Below the pieces are notes generated by a model. It was not told where the DNA came from, did not search any database, and worked only from the letters and a program-made list of their open reading frames with translations. Shown piece by piece: positions 56,640 to 64,000 of a stretch of DNA of 64,000 nucleotides. The translations under genes and the position numbers were made by a program. The stretch covers positions 24,738,735-24,802,734 of the forward strand of contig NC_057769.1 of NCBI RefSeq assembly GCF_010389155.1, read 5' to 3'. The number at the start of each line of letters is the position of its first letter. Positions within the stretch are counted from its first letter, which is position 1. The stretch is from Erigeron canadensis. Lineage: Eukaryota > Streptophyta > Magnoliopsida > Asterales > Asteraceae.

Positions 56640-59600
56640 AAATCTATAATTCTACCACATACTTTTCTGAGTTACATGTTCTGAATGGAGCCGACCTGGT
56701 GGAAGTTAATTTGACCTTTGAGCCTAAGTTTAGAACTTAGAATGGCGATACATCTAACCTTTGAGTATGAGGCATTCAATCTTTTTCTATATTGAAAGTT
56801 GACTTATTGGTACTACTTAGATTGTTATATTATAGTTTTATTCATAATAACAAAGATTGTTTTAAGATATAGCAACGCTGTTAAATTCATAAAATTTCTG
56901 CAGATGCAGGAATTTTACTCTCATCGTTTGCCTTGACTGGAGAGTCATGATGACTCAGAAGCATGTGCCCTTACTACTCTTCGTTCTCTTTATATTGTAA
57001 GTTTCGGCCAACTCATGAATGCTTAGTCGCTTTGCTTTAACTTGAGTAATATACGTATGTGTTATACTGATCTTTATGGAAATTTGTTTTTGGTTATCCT
57101 TCTTATTCTTTGCTCTCAACTAAATAATCCAGTTCGAGATTGATACCAATTTTACATTCTCTATCATCGTAGGAACTGATATTAAATCTTTTGGTTGAAG
57201 TGATAATTATTGTTAAACTACAGATAGGTATACAACAAAGAGTCTACCTTTTTTATACTATTATTGGAGCTATCAGAGTGATATGACTATTATCAGCATT
57301 CAAAATGGGTAAGCATTTATTTTACTACAATGTTTTTTCAAAGTTTAGAACTATCACTTTTTGCTAAGTGATTATTCTATAATGGTTATCTAGTGGGTAT
57401 TGGCAATTATGTTAAATTGGTGTTATTTAGACTACTTTCTCAACTAATAGCTTTGTAATCCAGTATGCCCTTTGATATGGCTGCTAGTTTGAGTCAATTA
57501 AGACAAGCTGATGTGCTGTTGATTTCTAGCAATAACCCTTCGAATGGGTATCCTTTTTCAAATTCTATGTGGAAAATTTGGACTTTCTTTTGTGGTGTAT
57601 CTATATTTATATTCAATAACTACAATGGTGATGTTCAAATGTTCTGTGACAGAAAAAGAAGCATAAATAATAAAACTGCAAGACAAACATAAGAAAATGT
57701 TGCAGGTGTCCAGTCATACTATTCTGGTTGCTAAAAATTTATATGCTTTGTTGCTACTATAGTGACTACAACACTTGGGGCATGGGATCCTGAGATTGGC
57801 TTTTAGTTAAGGTGAGCAGTTCCCTCTACTTCCATTATCTTCAGTTTGCAGGACTGCTGCGTAAATTTTTTTTGTATAAGTCTCTTCAATTATGCAGTTC
57901 TAAACATTTTGGAGCATAAGAATATAACTACTAAAAGTTTATGATTTTTGTAGATACTTGAGGTATGGGTGAAGCTGTTACAACTGCTACAAGTTTCTAG
58001 GTACGTCACAAATGGATGGAGCTGTTACAATTATATGTAACATACAAGTTTAGATACTTTAGTGCTTTTAACTTGAAGCTTCATGAATTCGTAATTCTAT
58101 ATATCCTATTCATCGTATCAGCTTATATAACATCAACTATCATCTATAATATTTGCTTGCAGTTACCGAATGTCTTACGTATAATAGGTGATACAGGACT
58201 GATATAGTTCTAACCCAGTAACTCTTTGGTAATTCATGATAAAATATGAAGAAGGATTAGAATTGAGTGAATAGCATATGGGAGCACACATGGTAAAACT
58301 AGATTTTAAACTCGCTTTTTGCCCTTGCATTTACTTACCTTGTATACATTCACGGAGGGAATTGTTGCCATCTTAAGGGTTCCTAATGCCATTTTCCCCC
58401 AGTTTACTGTTCCTATTTTGGTTCTTATACCATGTACGCATTTCTTAATAGATGTTTTCATTCAATAGACGTCATGTGAAAACCAAGTCCTGCGTGGTAC
58501 ACTTGCCATGTATGCTCAATAGGCTGGCTTGATGTTTATGAATACTCAGTCCTCTTTCTGAATAATTCTTCTTAGGGTAGGAAACTCATTTGTTTGCTCA
58601 ACTTAATAATGAAATGCAAGTTACCCTACATATCATGGCCCTGATCTTTTTGTTTGGACTGTTGCTTCCAGTCTTCCACCTATAAACTAAGCAATACGGT
58701 GGTTTAATTATCTGCTTAAGCTCCTTTGTGTATAGGCTCGTTTATGTCAGCTTTAGTTGATTGGATTGAATAGTAATAACTTATAAAAACTTGTGCATCT
58801 CACTCTGAGTATATATTTGAAAACCTGTCTTTTGTCTGACAACCATTCATCAATAGGAAGATTAAAGCCCTATGACCCGTTTTCAAAATCAACATCTAAT
58901 CAGATAAGAAAATATATAGGATCGAAAACTTGAGAGTAAGTAATGATAATATGGCAAGTAGATACCTCAAGATAACGTGCCCACATGTATAGCGCCTAGA
59001 ATTATCAGATCTTATTACTTCTTTTCCAGTAATTTATCAGAGTCGTTCTTTCAAGAGTTATTATGTGAACCTGCCTGCTAATTTCGTTACAAGGTTATAT
59101 CGATACCCACATCATATTTAATTCCTTCTCTATGAATTAATAATACTTCCAAGACAGAATGCTTATCAGTCATAATTTTTGTGCATCAGTTTACTTTGGG
59201 AGGATGTCAATTTGGATCGACAGATTCAACAAAGGTATTAGAAAGGATCCAGAATTGTGAACCAAAACCTAGCTACCCGGGGTTACCCAATGGAGAAAGG
59301 CACCCCATACGTCCGAAAAAAAAAAGATAGACTGTACTGGGTAGCCTAAGCTCACCAAAGCCATCAATTCTGGAAAAAACCCGCCTCTCAAAGTCCCAAT
59401 GTGGTAATTCTTAAATCCTTATCTACATTTCCCCATGCCAATTGAGCTAAAGTTTGTTGGCAACTTATGCTAATAACTACTAATAATATGGAGACTTACC
59501 CTCACTGTTTTTATAACTAATTATCAAATAGGTCTACAATAATTATCCCATCTAAAGCCCAGACATTTAATAAATTTCCTTAAACCAAAACTAATACAGA

Positions 59601-60310
59601 CCTCTGATTAGTTTAGAAATTATACTGAGAAATAATCATTGAATATTAGTAGAATAATATGTATTGTTGAGAAATCCATTTGTGGGGTCTGTAACCATGT
59701 GAGTGGTAAAGCCTTCTTTGACAAGTTTAGTCGGTCGTCGCTAGGTGTGTTGGTCGTTGCTAGGTGTTTTGCTGTCATTGAATCTTAAATTGCATGGTGA
59801 TTAAGATATTTACATTATTATAACTATAATTATATTTTATCAATATAACATGAATGTTAAATTAGATCTCACTTTAAATATGATTTCCTTATACTGTATT
59901 TCAAGAACGTACAAGATCGACTTAATGGAGCTGTGCCAAGTGTGTGTGTATATATATCTATATGTGTGTGCTTATAGTTTTCTGTTTCTCTCTTTTATAA
60001 CTATATTACCATAGGCCATCTCCACCCGGGAATGCTGTTAACTCTGGAAAAAAAAATTTCTTAACCTGACCGCTAAGGACTTGTATTCTTTTTGCAATAA
60101 CGATAAGACCACAAGGAAAGGATCTCGGCTTGCTCTCTGGCTTGGGGTCCACGTCCACTAGTAATGGCGTGTCAGTAGAAAAATGATGTTGCGGAGGTTA
60201 GTGATGAGGGCAATTGATGCCTCCCATCAGGAGTACTAACAAACTGAAATATGTGTGGACAGTAAATAAACTGTGCCAGTTTGACAATTACAAGTCAATT
60301 TAATAGTTTC
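56640..60310. other. unassigned stretch, possible exons or transcript
   Basis: No recognised gene is seen. An ATG at 56949 opens a hydrophobic, signal-like start (MTQKHVPLLLFVLFI) ending at a GTAAGT donor (56997). Two further exon-like blocks follow: about 57269-57307 (YQSDMTIISIQN before GTAAGC) and 57464-57547 (MPFDMAASLSQLRQADVLLI after TTGTAATCCAG). They can be joined in frame on paper, but I do not recognise the product. From 57700 to 60310 I see only AT-rich sequence. Confidence 0.25.
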
Positions 60311-60322
60311 ATAAGAAGAAAA

Positions 60323-60554
60323 CAGCATGGTTGAATCAGCGGTAAACACCCTTGACTTTGGAGACAGAGGTCATGGGTTCGATCCTCATCCCATGCAAAG
60401 GTTGGAGGGCCTTTGCTACCATTTAGGTAGAAACTGGAAGCAGCCTCTCTACTTAGCTAAAGGTAAGGTTTGCCTACATCTTAACCTCTCCCATACACCG
60501 TCAAGGTATTGAGGCTCAAAACCCGCGGAAGGCGGCACTGAGCAGTTACTTACT
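60323..60554 (+). mobile_element. tRNA-derived SINE, 12-bp TSD
   Basis: The head CAGCATGGTTGAATCAGCGG (A-box region) is followed by a B-box GGTTCGATCC at 60376-60385. The 12-bp duplication ATAAGAAGAAAA flanks it at 60311-60322 and 60555-60566. It is the same family as 8348-8581. Any open frame through it is spurious. Confidence 0.9.
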
Positions 60555-60836
60555 ATAAGAAGAAAAAACTTATATTTATTTATCGTATCAATATATCTTT
60601 TTTGTTTTTTCCCTAACAAGTTATAAATATATACTCTATATATATAAAGAAACAAACAGTTGAATGCTTATGATCATCCATTTATAAGTATTTGTTTGAC
60701 TTTGTAAACATCATAACTATGTAACCCAAAAGATTAGAAAAACATTTCTATTTTACTTGCACTCTATCACCAAATCCAACACCTAAGACATTAATTTATC
60801 ACTAATAATCACCTTCTACTTAAACTGCATTTCTAC

Positions 60837-60843
60837 TATAAAT
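60837..60843 (+). promoter_or_regulatory. TATA box of the lipid-transfer protein gene
   Basis: TATAAAT lies about 100 bp upstream of the start codon at 60941, at a usual plant spacing for a 5' UTR of roughly 70 bp. Confidence 0.65.
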
Positions 60844-60940
60844 TGCACCATTGGTTAACTCAAATATTCACAATTAGTCCACAAAACTTGAACTAGCAGC
60901 TACAATTCTACAAACCTACAATTGATATCATATTTTCATC

Positions 60941-62550
60941 ATGAAGGGTTCCTCTCAAGTTTCACCATTCTTAGCAATCACAATAGTGACACTACTTTTC
61001 TTGTTTTCACCTTCCTCGGATGCTGTGATTACATGCAGCACAGTGATCAAGAATGTAGCGCCTTGTGTGAGTTACCTCAGGAGTGGGAGTGGGATGCCGC
61101 CACCTGCTTGTTGTTCGGGTGCCAAGGCTCTTGCAGCAGCTGCTAGCACCACGGCCGATAGACAGGCTGCCTGTAAATGCCTCAAGTCAGCTTCCCAAAG
61201 TCTAAACCCAAACCCTGGGTTAGCTAAATCACTTCCTGGAAAATGTGGGATCAATTTGGGCTTCGCCATCTCAACTAACGTTGATTGCACCAAGTAAGTT
61301 TCACTAATCTTTTTTCCTGTAATTTCAAAAGTAGTTAGAAGCAAAGAATAACACATCATATTCCGAGTTTCTGACCATAATACATACACATTGACATTTT
61401 CTCCCGTATGTCATCTTTGATCGTTAATCCAGATTACAATTTATTACCTCATTCTACATAAAACCTCTCCCATACCTTGTCTTTGACAGGATTGGTATTG
61501 TTGACTTGCTGTTGTATACTTAGTTTCTTACTGCATGCCGTATGCTGACATGCAAGGACGGAGCCAGAAATTTTTTTGTGAGGGGCAAATTTAAAAGTCC
61601 CTTATTATATTTATTTGAGTCATCTTTGAGTGGAAAAAATTTTTTAAACAAAAATTAACTCTCACCGGAAAATTAGAAAAAATTGGACTCTTAAAATAAT
61701 TTCGTCCGGGTGCCAGTTATGAGAACATCTATCTTTAACTTGAACATTAGTCTTTGCAATTTTAGAGCATGTGATAACGGAGGAGTTGCGTTATATTAAA
61801 CAACATAAATAAGTACATCGAAATCAATGATTTACAATTTAGCCTCTACATAAATTTTGACCTGACTATTATGATTACTACTGTATTATATAATAACTTG
61901 AAATTAAAATAACATTTTCACATACAACTATACTATTTATCAATGTATGATACAATTACCCAAACAAATAAAACACTTTCTTCAACTTCTCTTTTTCAAC
62001 TTCGTTAAAAATCAAAATAACTGAAGATTTTTACTTTACCAATAGAAGATTTTATCTCAAAACTAATGCTTCCAACATAAGTAACATGCTTTCAAAGAAG
62101 AAGCTTATGACAACGATGGTGACATTTGTATGTATAATGTATTTTCTGTTTATTATTATTATTTGGGAACAAAACTACAAATATACCTCTAAAAAATTAC
62201 ATTGTACCAAAATTGGAATGGGGACAACCCATTGTAGAGTCGTCCCTGCTGACACGGATCTCTTAATTTTAAACAAGAGTCTAATGGTGGTGATAAATAA
62301 AAATCTTTGCCATACCCATTTTACCAGGCTAATATATATAGATGAAATGCTACAAACTAAAGTTTTACTCATTTTTATGCTTATACATTCGTAATCATAT
62401 TAGCTCCATTATTTTGTCAAACTTCATTAATGATACCTGACATCAGTAAGTACTAATTAGCACTGCATCAACAGAGCCTTATTTATACCACTAATATAGT
62501 TTTGATTTTAATAATGCCTTCTTTTTGCATGTTTTTGCAGAATCACTTGA
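60941..62550 (+). CDS. non-specific lipid-transfer protein, type 1 (120 aa)
   Basis: Exon 1 (60941-61293) ends before GTAAGT. Exon 2 (62541-62550, after TTTTTGCAG) supplies the last bases of a Lys codon, Ile, Thr and TGA. A signal peptide spans about residues 1-28 (hydrophobic LAITIVTLLFLFSPSSDA). The mature part holds the eight-cysteine motif C32-x9-C42-x14-C57C58-x19-C78-x-C80-x21-C102-x13-C116, the type 1 nsLTP spacing. Such proteins are secreted and bind lipids in a hydrophobic tunnel held by four disulfides; roles include cuticle lipid transport and defence. An intron a few codons before the stop is usual in the family. Reading straight through gives a two-residue-shorter product ending at TAA. 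The 1.25-kb intron contains transposon-like sequence (GGACGGAGCCAGAAATTTTT near 61557). Confidence 0.94.
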
Positions 62551-63335
62551 GATATCAAAGCTACAATCGACAGAAATTGCCTGTATGATATATGCATGCA
62601 GCAACAGTTGGATGGGTCGTCTCGTGTTTAATCAGACTAATATTGCATCTAGAGTTATATTGGTTTTTCAATAATAAGTGTTGTTTGCCCTACTCATCGT
62701 ATGGGGTTAACATACAATGAGAAATTCGTGTACTATGTTATGTAATATTAACGTCTGTATTTCTATGCTTCTTATACTAATATCAGATGGTTTTAATGAT
62801 ATACTGTATCATGTCTAAAGTTAAATCACTATTTTTTCTTTACATCTATTAAAATATACTCATATATATACAGTAGAAATTAACTTTATTTAAGCACAGT
62901 TAGGTTGATTCTGAATTGTTTTATGATATTTCATGGATTAAAAACTTGGGACCTTTTAAAATGATAACGATGCAATGTTGAAGCTCACCATCGACAGCCG
63001 TTAAATCAATAAGTAGTTTCGTCAATGTTCTAAAAAAAAAATAAGTAGTTTCGTCTAGGCCTATTAGCTTTTGAAAATATCCAACTATTTCAAGTAAGCT
63101 TTAGCAGTATCCATCTTAATAAACGTCTGTAATAGGGTATAAACTATCAAATTAGCTCTAATGTGAGTACCATACAGCTATAAAAGCTCTCATGTCGATA
63201 TCATACGACCATAAAAAGCTATAATGTGGGTATCATAATCCCACATCAGAGCCTTTTCATAGGTAATTAATATTTTAATTTGGACGTTTTTAAAAATGGA
63301 TACCTACTGAAGTTTTTTTTGTTTTTTTTCGTAGT
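62551..63335. other. 3' UTR and AT-rich spacer
   Basis: The first ~250 bp are probably the 3' UTR of the lipid-transfer protein gene. The rest is AT-rich, with a short repeated phrase on GCTCTAATGTGAGTACCATA near 63155-63235. No other gene is seen. Confidence 0.5.
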
Positions 63336-63353
63336 TATATACTTTTCCAAGCT

Positions 63354-63656
63354 GTACTTTCCTTTATAGCTCAATGATTGAGTACCAATTTTTCATGTTG
63401 GAGGTCTCGAGTTCGAGACATAGGAATGACATTTCAAGGTATTTTACAAATAAAGTACTCCAGTGAACCAAGTTTGAGTCCTGCAGAGGAACAAGGTTTT
63501 ATCCCAATTAAATGTCGTACTCCGGTCGGTTTAGTTGGGGGTTTCTCCTCCTACTAGGTATTGAGGGTGAAAGGGCTCTCTAGCGCGTACTCGGTTAAAA
63601 CAACGTAAGCTAGATCCCCTGTTACGAGCTAATGATCTACATCTTTCAAAAAAATA
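63354..63656 (+). mobile_element. tRNA-derived SINE, 18-bp TSD
   Basis: An A-box-like TAGCTCAATGATTGAG and a B-box-like GGTCTCGAGTTCGAGAC lie at the head, and an A-rich tail ends at about 63656. The 18-bp duplication TATATACTTTTCCAAGCT flanks it at 63336-63353 and 63657-63674. It is a different family from the 5335 and 8348 SINEs. Confidence 0.88.
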
Positions 63657-63674
63657 TATATACTTTTCCAAGCT

Positions 63675-64000
63675 AATAGCTCTTTCCTCTAAAACAAAGG
63701 AAAGTGACTTGTTACATATACAAGTGTAGAAAATAAACCTTTATTTGGATATCTTACAAATATATAAACCGGTAATCTTAGTTGACTAGGTTACATTATG
63801 ATCACATCACTTGTATAATTAATACTTTGAAATGACAAATGTTTACAAGCAATCTATTATCTCCCTAGAAGACAACTATAGTGCAAATGTACTACAGAAT
63901 AAATGTGAAGTTTTTGAAATTGATCAAAGTAAGGTATAATAACGATTAATGAATATGATTATCAAAGACCGGTTCCACGCATGAATTCAGACCCAGAACT
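63675..64000. other. right-edge AT-rich sequence
   Basis: No feature is seen in the last ~325 bases. Confidence 0.4.

Noticed and set aside
60327..60512. Open frame and tRNA-like signal at the SINE
   Set aside because: Box A and box B belong to a SINE head; there is no complete tRNA cloverleaf, and target duplications flank it.
61072..61389. Minus-strand open frame over the lipid-transfer protein gene
   Set aside because: It is the antisense shadow of exon 1.

Overview
The window is nuclear DNA of a flowering plant. It is AT-rich, its genes have introns with GT-AG sites, and it is packed with plant-type transposons. The gene families (SOSEKI, DUF936, type 1 lipid-transfer protein) and the Athila-type retrotransposon fit a eudicot; a daisy-family host is only a weak guess. 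Three multi-exon genes look intact: a DUF936 gene (8893-13074, +), a SOSEKI gene (40933-43374, -) and a lipid-transfer protein gene (60941-62550, +). A fourth, single-exon gene of unknown function at 3203-3604 (-) is probable.

The main architectural event is a segmental tandem duplication of a convergent gene pair, DUF936 (+) and SOSEKI (-). Copy A lies at about 8.9-19.0 kb and copy B at about 36.1-43.7 kb. The two copies have decayed reciprocally. Copy A keeps the DUF936 gene and has a stop-ridden SOSEKI pseudogene; copy B keeps an open SOSEKI gene and has a shredded, reordered DUF936 pseudogene. Because the copies align, each serves as an empty-site control for insertions in the other. This dates and delimits a hAT MITE, a Helitron-like element carrying an RPA1-like fragment, a PIF/Harbinger-like element and a solo LTR.

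Between the copies lies a large (TA)n-bounded composite element (about 20.0-34.3 kb). It is made almost wholly of palindromes: a field of short ATCAAATTTGAT-type palindromes, then about seven tandem units of roughly 245 bp, each with nested hairpins. An 8.65 kb Athila-like Ty3/gypsy element with 5-bp target duplications (24495-33143, coding on -) has inserted into it. Its LTRs are nearly identical, yet its coding frame is broken by two micro-duplications and a stop.

The left 8 kb holds a TIR element, SINEs, a nuclear copy of part of mitochondrial small-subunit rRNA, a MULE with a 9-bp target duplication and the small gene. The right 20 kb is mostly degenerate transposon DNA (Helitron-like ends, a long-TIR element, a truncated LINE inside a GATA microsatellite, SINEs) until the lipid-transfer protein gene. 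Intron 1 of DUF936 copy A holds an antisense fragment of a 2-carboxy-D-arabinitol-1-phosphatase/phosphoglycerate-mutase-family gene. Boundaries come from reading by eye; no database search was possible.
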